Shown here piece by piece: positions 38,264 through 45,938 of a stretch of DNA of 58,602 bases (position 1 is the stretch's first letter; each line of letters starts with the position of its first letter). The notes beneath the pieces were generated by a model that worked only from the letters and a program-made list of their open reading frames with translations, ran no database searches and had not been told where the DNA came from. The stretch is from contig JAHDIE010000002.1 of the NCBI GenBank assembly GCA_020630955.1, positions 140,692-199,293 of the forward strand, given 5' to 3'. The position numbers were made by a program, and so were the translations under genes. This stretch comes from Saprospiraceae bacterium. GTDB taxonomy: Bacteria; Bacteroidota; Bacteroidia; Chitinophagales; Saprospiraceae.

Positions 38264-38779
38264 TTATAATTCTATTTGGCTTAAAGCAGTTTGTAAAGTT
38301 TTTCTTGCACGATGTATATAAACTTTTACTTTGCTTATAGACCAGTTTGTAATTTCTGCTATTTCGTTATAAGTATATCCTTCCACATCTCTCAATTGTA
38401 TGACCGTTTTTAAATCTTCTGGTAACTTATCAATCACTAGTTTTACTCGATTTAACGTTTCTTTTTGTTCAAGATGGATATCAGCTGTAACCACCTGATC
38501 TTTTAAGTCATACTGCGTTTCAATTTCTTGGTGATTAACCTTTCTTTTTCGTAATTTATCGTACGAAAGATTTCTCGTAACGGTCATACACCAAGCCTCC
38601 TTATTGTCAATTCTTGAAAAATCTTCTTTCTTTTTCCAGATTTTAATTAAAAGATCTTGGACAATCTCTTCTGCATCATGGGTATTATTTACAAGACGTA
38701 AAGCAAAGCGATATAGCTTATTCTTAAAAGGTAAAACAGTATTCATGATGTCTTGATAATTCATTAATTTCTGATGCAT
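38264..38779 (-). CDS. ECF-type RNA polymerase sigma factor
   Basis: The 171-residue protein has sigma region 2 (HDAEEIVQDLLIKIWKKKED, then AWCMTVTRNLSYDKLRKRK) and region 4 (LRDVEGYTYNEIAEI followed by the helix WSISKVKVYIHRARKTL). These are the two DNA-binding parts of ECF sigma factors. ATGs at 38779 and 38764 are both plausible starts. The next genes encode an anti-sigma protein and DUF4252, so it likely controls this operon and perhaps the adhesin gene behind it. The signal is unknown. Confidence 0.92.
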   Translation of the reverse strand: MHQKLMNYQDIMNTVLPFKNKLYRFALRLVNNTHDAEEIVQDLLIKIWKKKEDFSRIDNKEAWCMTVTRNLSYDKLRKRKVNHQEIETQYDLKDQVVTADIHLEQKETLNRVKLVIDKLPEDLKTVIQLRDVEGYTYNEIAEITNWSISKVKVYIHRARKTLQTALSQIEL

Positions 38780-38878
38780 TACGAAGGGGAGACGGTCATG
38801 GTTTCCCTAATGTTACAAATAAGCGAAATTATTTCTTTTATATGTTTATATGGCAATATTTTCGTTGTATAGTTCTAG

Positions 38879-38886
38879 TATATTTG
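38879..38886 (+). promoter_or_regulatory. TAnnTTTG box directly before the LptF/G gene
   Basis: TATATTTG ends four bases before the GTG start codon. The -33 element is poor. A transcript beginning at the usual distance would start at the GTG itself, so the message could be leaderless. Confidence 0.5.
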
Positions 38887-38890
38887 TACT

Positions 38891-40468
38891 GTGAAGATTT
38901 TAGATAAACTGATTCTAAAGGGCTTTATAGCCCCATATTTTGTAGCTTTTTTGATTGCTGAGTTTGTCTTGGTAATGCAATTTTTATGGAAATATATAGA
39001 TGAAATAATTGGTAAAGGAATATCAATTGGTGTCATGTTTGAGTTGATATTCTACTTTGCTGTAACCATAATTCCATTGGCAATTCCAATAACGATCTTG
39101 ATTTCTTCTGTTATGGTGTTTGGCGATTTAGCAGAAAAACACGAATTGTCGAGTTTCAAATCAGCAGGCGTATCATTATTTAGGATTCTATTTGCTGGTT
39201 TGATGATTGCGATCTTAACTGGCATGTTTTCTTTTTTTGCATCAAATTTTCTAAAACCCAATGCTAACTATCAATTCTTCCACCGGTTAAATTCAATTCG
39301 TAAACAAAAATTATCATTAAGTATTGAGCCTGGTGTATTTAATGATGATTTCAAAGACTTTGTGATGCATGTAGGAAAGGTGGATGAAAATGGTAGGGAT
39401 ATAAGTGATATTTTAATCTATGATCATAGCGGTGTCAGCAACAATCTAGTAAATGTTGTAAGTGCAAAAAGAGGGGAGATGTTTTCATCTGAAGATGGAA
39501 GTTATTTTGTTATGGTTCTTTATGATGGTCATCAATTTAAAGAGGATGCTTCAAAATTGAATAAAGAGACCAAAATTAGGACCTATCCTATGACAAGAAC
39601 CAACTTTAAAGAATGGACCAAGATATTTGATATGTCACAGTTTCAGATGGAAGCAAAAGATGTAAATATGGATCGTCGAAAGTACGATCTTCTTAACTCC
39701 TGGCAACTTAAAACGGAAATTGATACTTTTCGTGCCAAGCAAATTGTAAATAAAGAAACAGATTATTTCAAGTTTGCCAATATCTTTAAATCTGCAGAAA
39801 ACAATTTGGAAAATGAAGCCAGATTAAGACAAGCAAAGCTTAAAAATGTGGACAAAGAAATGATTGAGACCCAAAAGGAAATCAAACAACAGAAGGAAAG
39901 ATTAGACAATAAAATGAAGGATGTGATAAAGCCAAACAACCTTCTCAGAAAAAAAACTAAGAAAAGTAATTTGAAGCCCTTTCATAAAGATTCGGTATCA
40001 TCATTGATAGATTATTATACTTCTGCCATTGAAAATCGGAGGTTTTTAGCTACTGCAAATGTAACAGCAGTGAGGGATAAGGATAATTTCTTTAACAAAG
40101 GTAGAGAGTATGACTCACTTGAAAAGCAAAAAAATGTTTATATCCTTCGAAGGCAGCAACAATTTAGTTGGGCAGTTATATGTGTGTTGTTTTTGTTTAT
40201 TGGTGCACCATTAGGAAGCATTATTCGCAAAGGGGGATATGGATATCCATTGCTGGTTTCCATAATCTTGTTCATGATGTTTGTTATCTTAAACATTCTT
40301 GGAGAGAAGATGAATAAGAGTGGAACAATCAGTCCTTATTTGGCCGCTTGGTTACCAGTCGTTGTGCTTCTACCTTTTGCAATTGTCATTACAAAAAAGG
40401 CTGTCAATGATGAAAAATTTGAAGGAGTATTGATGTCTAAAATTAAATCCTTGATTGCAAGAACTTAA
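38891..40468 (+). CDS. LptF/LptG (YjgP/YjgQ) family permease
   Basis: The 525-residue inner-membrane protein has N-terminal helices (FIAPYFVAFLIAEFVLVMQF) and C-terminal helices (WAVICVLFLFIGAPLGSIIR) with the conserved IGAPLGSIIRKGGYG motif. The middle domain is periplasmic. These permeases form the LptB2FG complex that extracts lipopolysaccharide from the inner membrane. A Lys/Glu-rich coiled-coil of about 60 residues (around 290-350) is an insertion that makes it longer than E. coli LptF/LptG (about 360). The start is GTG; no ATG lies nearby in frame. Whether it is LptF or LptG cannot be settled alone. Its stop overlaps the stop of the convergent yigZ. Confidence 0.85.
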   Translation: MKILDKLILKGFIAPYFVAFLIAEFVLVMQFLWKYIDEIIGKGISIGVMFELIFYFAVTIIPLAIPITILISSVMVFGDLAEKHELSSFKSAGVSLFRILFAGLMIAILTGMFSFFASNFLKPNANYQFFHRLNSIRKQKLSLSIEPGVFNDDFKDFVMHVGKVDENGRDISDILIYDHSGVSNNLVNVVSAKRGEMFSSEDGSYFVMVLYDGHQFKEDASKLNKETKIRTYPMTRTNFKEWTKIFDMSQFQMEAKDVNMDRRKYDLLNSWQLKTEIDTFRAKQIVNKETDYFKFANIFKSAENNLENEARLRQAKLKNVDKEMIETQKEIKQQKERLDNKMKDVIKPNNLLRKKTKKSNLKPFHKDSVSSLIDYYTSAIENRRFLATANVTAVRDKDNFFNKGREYDSLEKQKNVYILRRQQQFSWAVICVLFLFIGAPLGSIIRKGGYGYPLLVSIILFMMFVILNILGEKMNKSGTISPYLAAWLPVVVLLPFAIVITKKAVNDEKFEGVLMSKIKSLIART

Positions 40469-41121
40469 TCTAAATGAGAAATTTTTAATCCTGAAATTGA
40501 AGTTTTAGCATCTATCTGCTCCAATGAGACTCCTAGTAATTTTGCTTTTAATAAATCGAGCTTTCCTGCAGAGATAGATTTTGCCAATTCTATTTTTAAA
40601 CTTCCTTGTTCTTGTAGATTTTTTTCGATGATAGGTATATCTAAATTTTTTAAGGTACTCATTAAATTGCCCATAATACTATAATCAAAGCTTAATTCGA
40701 TAATATCACTTAGTGTCTTTTCAATGATTTTTGCGTTGTCAATGGCCATCGCACAAGAAGCCCGGTAGGAGCTAATCAAACCACTGGTGCCTAATTTAGT
40801 TCCACCAAAATAACGAACAGAAATACAAGCTACATCGAATAAATCATTTTTAATCATTTGGCCATAGATGGGTTTACCTGCAGTGCCTGAAGGTTCACCA
40901 TCATCAGAAAATCTAAAAATTTGATTTTCATAATCTAAGCGATAGGCAAAACAATGGTGATTGGCTTTAAAGTGCTCTTTTTTAATATCAGTTAGGAAAA
41001 CTTCGAATTCCTTTGTGTCCCTTACTGGAAATAAGTATCCAATAAATTTGGAATTTTTCTCTTTAAATTCACTTGTAGCTAATTTGTCAATGGTCTTATA
41101 TGTATCTGATTTATCTGGCAT
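40465..41121 (-). CDS. yigZ: YigZ/IMPACT family protein
   Basis: The 218-residue protein contains the UPF0029/Impact N-terminal domain: KNSKFIGYLFPV, ANHHCFAYRL, RFSDDGEPSGTAGKPIYGQM and VRYFGGTKLGTSGLI. A ferredoxin-like C-terminal domain follows (DUF1949-like). Relatives are linked to translation control and nucleotide binding, but the bacterial function is unclear. I start at the ATG at 41121; the TTG one codon earlier is not needed. It shares one base with the stop of the EamA gene, so the two are coupled, and it overlaps the lptF/G stop by four bases on the other strand. Confidence 0.9.
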   Translation of the reverse strand: MPDKSDTYKTIDKLATSEFKEKNSKFIGYLFPVRDTKEFEVFLTDIKKEHFKANHHCFAYRLDYENQIFRFSDDGEPSGTAGKPIYGQMIKNDLFDVACISVRYFGGTKLGTSGLISSYRASCAMAIDNAKIIEKTLSDIIELSFDYSIMGNLMSTLKNLDIPIIEKNLQEQGSLKIELAKSISAGKLDLLKAKLLGVSLEQIDAKTSISGLKISHLD

Positions 41122-41981
41122 CAACTAACGATCAGATAGATGGCGATTACAGAAAGAATAACTCCAATGATTTTATTTCTATTTGTATCTTCTTTAAAAA
41201 CAAAAAAACCAAGTATAACTCCGGAAAGTATGGTGCCTACATTAATAAATGGAAACATGACTGATGCATCGATGCCTGAGGAAAGTGATTTCAATAAAAG
41301 ATAGATGGAAAAGAAGTTGGGTATCCCTAAGGCAATCCCAGCAATAATATCTTTTTTAGTGATTGACCATTTTTTAGAAATAATTTTAAAAATTAGTCCA
41401 CATAGTCCAGCCGTAAAGAATAAAAAGCAAACAAAAGAAATATCACCATTGGGAGCAATTTCTTTAACATCAACATAGTATAACAATAATTCGATAATGC
41501 CACTGCCTAAAAATGTCAACAAGGGTAGATACCAATATTTTCGCAATGCATTGGTACTACCATCCATTTTTCCGTTAGGCAAATTAATGATAATTATGCT
41601 CAAGATTGCCAAACTTATTCCAGTTACCCTTTTGGTAAAAACTGCTTCTCCAAAAAATATCATGGCTACCAGTACTGGAAAAAGCAAAGACATCTTTTGA
41701 GACAAAGTCCCGATCACAACACCAGTTTTTTGAATAGTTAAAGCAACAATGTTGAACACTGTAATAAAAATGATTCCTAGAAAAAGAGCATAAGGAAACC
41801 AAGATTCTTGAAATGCTGTATGATTAAAAGGCAATCTATTTAAAACAATAGCGCCTGTGAATACAGCAACAAAATAATTGATAATAATTGCATTTAAATT
41901 ATTGATGCCAAATTTTGGAAACATTTTGAAGGCTATCAAAATGAGAACATTTGCAATAAGCGTAAATAACATTAAAGACAT
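41121..41981 (-). CDS. EamA/DMT-superfamily transporter
   Basis: The 286-residue protein has about ten membrane helices in two repeats, the typical drug/metabolite transporter layout. Gly/Pro-containing turns and the end NVGTILSGVILGFFVFKED with the final helix IIGVILSVIAIYLIV are characteristic. The substrate cannot be inferred. The ATG at 41981 is preferred over a TTG at 42002. It is co-transcribed with yigZ. The pairing has no obvious functional meaning. Confidence 0.85.
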   Translation of the reverse strand: MSLMLFTLIANVLILIAFKMFPKFGINNLNAIIINYFVAVFTGAIVLNRLPFNHTAFQESWFPYALFLGIIFITVFNIVALTIQKTGVVIGTLSQKMSLLFPVLVAMIFFGEAVFTKRVTGISLAILSIIIINLPNGKMDGSTNALRKYWYLPLLTFLGSGIIELLLYYVDVKEIAPNGDISFVCFLFFTAGLCGLIFKIISKKWSITKKDIIAGIALGIPNFFSIYLLLKSLSSGIDASVMFPFINVGTILSGVILGFFVFKEDTNRNKIIGVILSVIAIYLIVS

Positions 41982-41985
41982 GTTA

Positions 41986-41993
41986 CAAAAGTA
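41986..41993 (-). promoter_or_regulatory. TAnnTTTG box directly before the EamA gene
   Basis: On the minus strand TACTTTTG ends four bases before the ATG at 41981. The -33 element is not evident. The arrangement repeats that of the LptF/G and helicase genes. Confidence 0.4.
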
Positions 41994-42125
41994 AAGCTCC
42001 AATGTTAGTATTCATGTTTTTCTACGATAAATTGATATTTCTCCGTATTAACAAATTATTGTAATGTTCTTTTCAGGCTATTAAGAGCTATTGGATATTA
42101 TAGTCGTTAAATTTGTACTAAACAT

Positions 42126-42133
42126 TATATTTG
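42126..42133 (+). promoter_or_regulatory. TAnnTTTG box upstream of the DUF1599 gene
   Basis: TATATTTG lies 16 bases before the TTG start. A second box, TAAATTTG, is found at 42108-42115. Neither has a TTG at the usual -33 spacing. Either could be the -7 element. Confidence 0.4.
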
Positions 42134-42149
42134 TGAAAACGTTAATACA

Positions 42150-42710
42150 TTGAGTAAGACGATAGGCCAATTTGATCAAATTCTTTCAAAAACAAAAGAA
42201 CTTTTTGAAGCAAAATCTAAAGATTATGGTCCTTCATGGAGAGTTTTTAGACCATCATCGTTGACTGATCAATTATACATTAAGGCCTCTAGAATCAGGA
42301 GCATTGAGACCAAATCAAAACAAATGGTAGAAGATGATATCACAGGAGAATATTTGGCCTTGATTAATTATAGTATTATGTCAATAATGCAATACAAATT
42401 GGGACTTACTGATAATCCTGATGTTTCTGAAATGGATATACTCAATAAAGAATATGACCTAATAGTTCAGGAAACTCGCAATCTTTTGGAGGCCAAAAAC
42501 CATGATTATGGCGAAGCCTGGAGAATGATGAGGCTTAGTAGTTATACCGATTTAATATTGGTCAAACTATTGAGACTGAAACAAATGGAACAAAATGAGG
42601 AAGAAAACATTGTTTCTGAAGGGCCTAAATCGAACTATCAAGACATTTTGAATTATTCAGTTTTTGCCTTGATAAAATTATCTGAAATTGGAAAATTTAA
42701 ACTAACATGA
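42150..42710 (+). CDS. Tandem DUF1599 (nucleotide-modification-associated) protein
   Basis: Two similar halves make up the 186-residue protein: KELFEAKSKDYGPSWRVFRP (about 15-34) with SLTDQLYIKASRI, and NLLEAKNHDYGEAWRMMRLS (about 111-130) with SYTDLILVKLLRL. Each half is followed by a helix ending YLALINYSIMSIMQ or YQDILNYSVFALIK. This is DUF1599, an all-alpha fold distantly related to MazG-type nucleotide pyrophosphatases; its true activity is unknown. It starts with TTG because no in-frame ATG or GTG is suitably placed upstream. Its stop overlaps the start of the next gene (ATGA). Confidence 0.85.
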   Translation: MSKTIGQFDQILSKTKELFEAKSKDYGPSWRVFRPSSLTDQLYIKASRIRSIETKSKQMVEDDITGEYLALINYSIMSIMQYKLGLTDNPDVSEMDILNKEYDLIVQETRNLLEAKNHDYGEAWRMMRLSSYTDLILVKLLRLKQMEQNEEENIVSEGPKSNYQDILNYSVFALIKLSEIGKFKLT

Positions 42711-44185
42711 CCTTAAGTACATTACTAATTGTTTTTACAATAACAGCGGCAGTCTTAACTGCGATTATGGTATTTGGATTTAAGATCCACAAAAATATTG
42801 CCGTTACCTATTTTCAGAATTTCTTAGGTGTTTGGTATATATTTTCTGGTTGGGTTAAAGCTGTAGATCCGTTGGGGACAGCCTATAAGCTTGAACAATA
42901 CTTTACAGAATTTGAAACTACCTTTGAACCAACATGGATTGGGTTTATTAGTCCGATATTTCCATTTTTATCAAACTATGCGATCTACGTTTCTGTCTTT
43001 GTTATTTTATTAGAGATATTATTGGGAATAGCTTTGATTATTGGTTGGAGGCCCAAATTTACCGGAAGGTTGTTCTTCTTATTATTGGTTTTCTTTACAG
43101 CATTGACTGGATTCACCTATTTGACAGGCTATGTTGGAAATGGTGTCAATTTCTTTGAATTTTCTAAATGGGGAGAATTTAGCGAGAATAACATGAAGGT
43201 GAAAGATTGTGGTTGTTTTGGAGATTTTATAAAATTGAAGCCTATGACATCTTTCTTTAAGGATGTATTTCTACTTATTCCAGCCTTGTTTGTCTTATTT
43301 AAGCCTAACTCATGGCATCAATTATTTTCGAAAACCCAAAGAAGCAGCATACTTGTGGTTTCAGCGTTAGGATTATTGATATACTCAATGAGTAATTTTA
43401 CTTGGGATATACCAGCCAAAGATTTTAGACCGTTTAAGATTGGCGCTGACATTGATTCAGAAAGAACAGCTCAACTTAATGCCATGGGCAGTGTTAAAAT
43501 ACTCGCATGGAAATTAAAAAACAAAATTGACGGCAAAGTGGTTGAGTTATCCAATGAAGTATATATGAAAGAGTTCAAATCCTATCCTAAAGAGGAGTGG
43601 GAGATTATCGATCAAATTAAATCTGAACCAAGTATCGAAGCTAACAAGATCAGTGAAATGGAGTTCAGTTCATTTGACGGATATGATATTACTGAGGAAT
43701 TTTTAACTGATGAAGGCAAAAGTTTCTTAATAGTAGCACATAAATTGTATGCTGAACCTTATCAGGAAAGTGTTATGGTTAAAGATACGATCTTTAGAAT
43801 AGATACTTTAGCAGAAAAAACTGAAGATCAGCTAGAAATGGTTGTGAAAAGTATAGACCGGGTAGAGGAGAAAAAAGTAATGGTAACCAAATATAATTGG
43901 GATCAAGACTATATCGATGACTGGAAATCAGTGGTTAAGCCTATTGCAGATAAAGCTGCATCTAAAAATGTAAAAATGTTTGTTGTGACAGGAGGTGCAA
44001 GTGAAGAAATGGCTGAAAGTTTGAAAAGGGAAACTGGGGTAGAAGCAAGCTATTTGAATGCAGATGACATTCTTCTTAAAACCATTGTCAGGTCAAATCC
44101 TGGAATTGTTCTTTGGGAAAATGGTAAGATTTTGAACAAATGGCACAAGTCTAAATTCCCAGGAATTGATAATTGTGGCATATGA
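42707..44185 (+). CDS. DoxX/MauE-like membrane protein with a cytoplasmic-type C-terminal domain
   Basis: The 492-residue protein has six to seven membrane helices in the first 240 residues (for example IFSGWVKAVDPLGTAYKLEQ and ILLEILLGIALIIGW). A conserved Cys pair (DCGCFGD, Cys168 and Cys170) lies in a loop as in DoxX/MauE relatives that act in disulphide or redox steps. The remaining 250 residues are soluble and end EASYLNADDILLKTIVRSNP and LWENGKILNKW, which resembles a thioredoxin-like fold without its CxxC. Bacteroidota genomes often place this protein after DUF1599, as here. Function is unproven; a membrane redox role is inferred. Confidence 0.78.
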   Translation: MTLSTLLIVFTITAAVLTAIMVFGFKIHKNIAVTYFQNFLGVWYIFSGWVKAVDPLGTAYKLEQYFTEFETTFEPTWIGFISPIFPFLSNYAIYVSVFVILLEILLGIALIIGWRPKFTGRLFFLLLVFFTALTGFTYLTGYVGNGVNFFEFSKWGEFSENNMKVKDCGCFGDFIKLKPMTSFFKDVFLLIPALFVLFKPNSWHQLFSKTQRSSILVVSALGLLIYSMSNFTWDIPAKDFRPFKIGADIDSERTAQLNAMGSVKILAWKLKNKIDGKVVELSNEVYMKEFKSYPKEEWEIIDQIKSEPSIEANKISEMEFSSFDGYDITEEFLTDEGKSFLIVAHKLYAEPYQESVMVKDTIFRIDTLAEKTEDQLEMVVKSIDRVEEKKVMVTKYNWDQDYIDDWKSVVKPIADKAASKNVKMFVVTGGASEEMAESLKRETGVEASYLNADDILLKTIVRSNPGIVLWENGKILNKWHKSKFPGIDNCGI

Positions 44186-44229
44186 CACATTATTACAGTT
44201 AATTATTAGAAGAATTAGATAAGTATATC

Positions 44230-44237
44230 TAATTTTG
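44230..44237 (+). promoter_or_regulatory. TAnnTTTG box upstream of nusB
   Basis: TAATTTTG lies 38 bases before the nusB ATG in a 90-base gap. The -33 TTG is not evident. Confidence 0.35.
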
Positions 44238-44275
44238 CAACATATTAGTTAAAATAGTTATTTGACATCTGAGTT

Positions 44276-45208
44276 ATGCTAAGTAGAAGGTGCATTAGGG
44301 TTAAAATCATGCAGTTATTGTATGCGCTCAATAGAGACGAAGTCCTTGTAAGTAAAGACTTACAGAAAATTTATAAGGAATGGCTTGATATGAGCTATGA
44401 ATTGTTCTTATTTAATATTTATGTCATTGCCGAGATTTGTAAATTGGCGACCTCTGATGGTGAAAAAAGAAAGAAAAAGCATATTCCGAAAGATATCGAT
44501 AAAGCATTTACTGCTAAATTGTTCGATAACGAAATCATTCAGGCTATAATCGTTGACAAGAAATTACTTAAGAAATTTGATAAATACAACTTTGAAAATA
44601 GGGTAAACCCTGAGTATTTAAGTAAGATATATGACGAATTTAGTAAATCAGAACCTTACGAGAAGTTTATATTATCAAATTCCTCAAAGGAGGATTTTGT
44701 AGAAATATTACTGGAACTGTATAGAATGTGCAGAGGAAATGAATTTTTCAATGAAATGATGGAAGATTCTTATTTCAATTGGACTGATGATAAATCATTG
44801 GTAGTAGGGGCTTTAAAGAAGTATATTAAAGCTCAACCAGAAGAGGATGGACATTTTGAAACTTTTTATCCCGATGACGAAACAACCAAAGAATTTGGGG
44901 AGATGCTGTTAAAGGAGACAGGTAAACAAGATGAAAATTTACAAGAAGTAATCACACCAGTAATTAAAAACTGGGATCAAGAACGAGTAGCCGTTTTGGA
45001 TATGGTTCTGTTAAAAATGGCTGTAACTGAGATGATTGAGTGTAAAACCATCCCTGAAAAAGTAACGATTAATGAATATGTAGAAATATCTAAAAAGTAC
45101 AGCACACCAAAAAGTAAAGAGTTTATTAATGGTGTTCTAGATAAAATCTATAAAGACTTAGAAGACGCAGGAAAGATTAGTAAAGAAGGTAGAGGCTTGA
45201 CAAACTAA
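44276..45208 (+). CDS. nusB: Transcription antitermination factor NusB
   Basis: The 310-residue protein starts MLSRRCIRVKIMQLLYALN, the usual Bacteroidota NusB opening. The NusB core is readable near the C-terminus: NWDQERVAVLDMVLLKMAV, TIPEKVTINEYVEISKKY and STPKSKEFINGVLDKI. The family in E. coli has about 140 residues; Bacteroidota members carry an extra N-terminal helical region of this size, so the length is normal for the phylum. NusB binds boxA RNA with NusE and supports antitermination on rRNA operons. Confidence 0.93.
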   Translation: MLSRRCIRVKIMQLLYALNRDEVLVSKDLQKIYKEWLDMSYELFLFNIYVIAEICKLATSDGEKRKKKHIPKDIDKAFTAKLFDNEIIQAIIVDKKLLKKFDKYNFENRVNPEYLSKIYDEFSKSEPYEKFILSNSSKEDFVEILLELYRMCRGNEFFNEMMEDSYFNWTDDKSLVVGALKKYIKAQPEEDGHFETFYPDDETTKEFGEMLLKETGKQDENLQEVITPVIKNWDQERVAVLDMVLLKMAVTEMIECKTIPEKVTINEYVEISKKYSTPKSKEFINGVLDKIYKDLEDAGKISKEGRGLTN

Positions 45209-45230
45209 CTAGCAAAGCTTAATTTGAATA

Positions 45231-45238
45231 TAAATTTG
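45231..45238 (+). promoter_or_regulatory. TAnnTTTG box directly before the OmpA-like gene
   Basis: TAAATTTG ends eight bases before the ATG at 45247. No clear -33 element is present. The gene would have an extremely short leader. Confidence 0.45.
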
Positions 45239-45246
45239 TAATTCCC

Positions 45247-45795
45247 ATGAGAAATATTTCTTCAACACTTGTTATTGCTTTCCTTTTATCGGGAACCTTA
45301 ACATCTGCTCAGTCGGCAGAAAAAAGGACCATTTTGGTCAATGGTGTAGCCACCGAGGTTATGCTAAATGGCTCAGGTGACATTGAGTCAACCGTTAGGA
45401 CCAGACCAAATTATATGCAAGGGTATGTGAAAGCTCCTGCAAACCTTAACAGAGCACCAGCTTCAAATCCAACCATGGAAGAAGTGGCCACTATTCCAAA
45501 TACCGCTGCCGGAGATTTAATGGTGTCTTTTGCTAAAAATAAGTTTGTACTTGATAGCAATGGGACCGAAAATCTTGCTAAGGTTTTAGATCAGCTAAAG
45601 ACTGCCGAAAAGGGATTTGTTCTTTTGAGATCTAAATTTCAAGCAAGTTCATCTTCAAGTAATGTAGTTGCTCAAAAAAGAGTGTACGCATGCAAGAAGT
45701 ATCTGGAATCCAAAGGTATTGCTCCAAACAAAATTTTGATTTCTCTTGAACCCGGTGACATGGATTCAAATGATGTAAAAGTTTTTGTTAGATAG
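45247..45795 (+). CDS. Secreted protein with degenerate OmpA-like C-terminal domain
   Basis: The 182-residue protein has a signal peptide (MRNISSTLVIAFLLSGTLTSA). An unordered middle part leads to a domain of about 90 residues. VSFAKNKFVLDSNGTENLAKVLDQL, read as several segments, resembles the opening of the OmpA peptidoglycan-binding domain. AQKRVYACKKYLESKGIAPNKI matches its second half. The normal Asp and Arg residues that hold diaminopimelate are not clearly kept, so binding is doubtful. It lies 38 bases after nusB and is followed by a strong terminator. Confidence 0.65.
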   Translation: MRNISSTLVIAFLLSGTLTSAQSAEKRTILVNGVATEVMLNGSGDIESTVRTRPNYMQGYVKAPANLNRAPASNPTMEEVATIPNTAAGDLMVSFAKNKFVLDSNGTENLAKVLDQLKTAEKGFVLLRSKFQASSSSSNVVAQKRVYACKKYLESKGIAPNKILISLEPGDMDSNDVKVFVR

Positions 45796-45824
45796 AAGAG
45801 TTTAAAGATTATAGTTATAGAAAG

Positions 45825-45850
45825 AGGCTATCTCAAATTTGAGATAGCCT
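45825..45850. terminator. Perfectly palindromic bidirectional terminator
   Basis: AGGCTATCTCAAA is followed directly by its exact reverse complement, a 26-base perfect palindrome. On the plus strand TTATTTTT follows; on the minus strand an A/T-rich stretch follows. It separates the OmpA-like gene from the convergent symporter gene. A second pairing is possible, AAAGAGGC (45821-45828) with GCCTCTTT (45859-45866). Confidence 0.85.
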
Positions 45851-45938
45851 TTATTTTTGCCTCTTTTTTGGTTTAGCTATTTTTATTTTGAATATTAAAG
45901 GAAATCATTCTTTCAAAGCCAATCTCTAATTCTATAAG

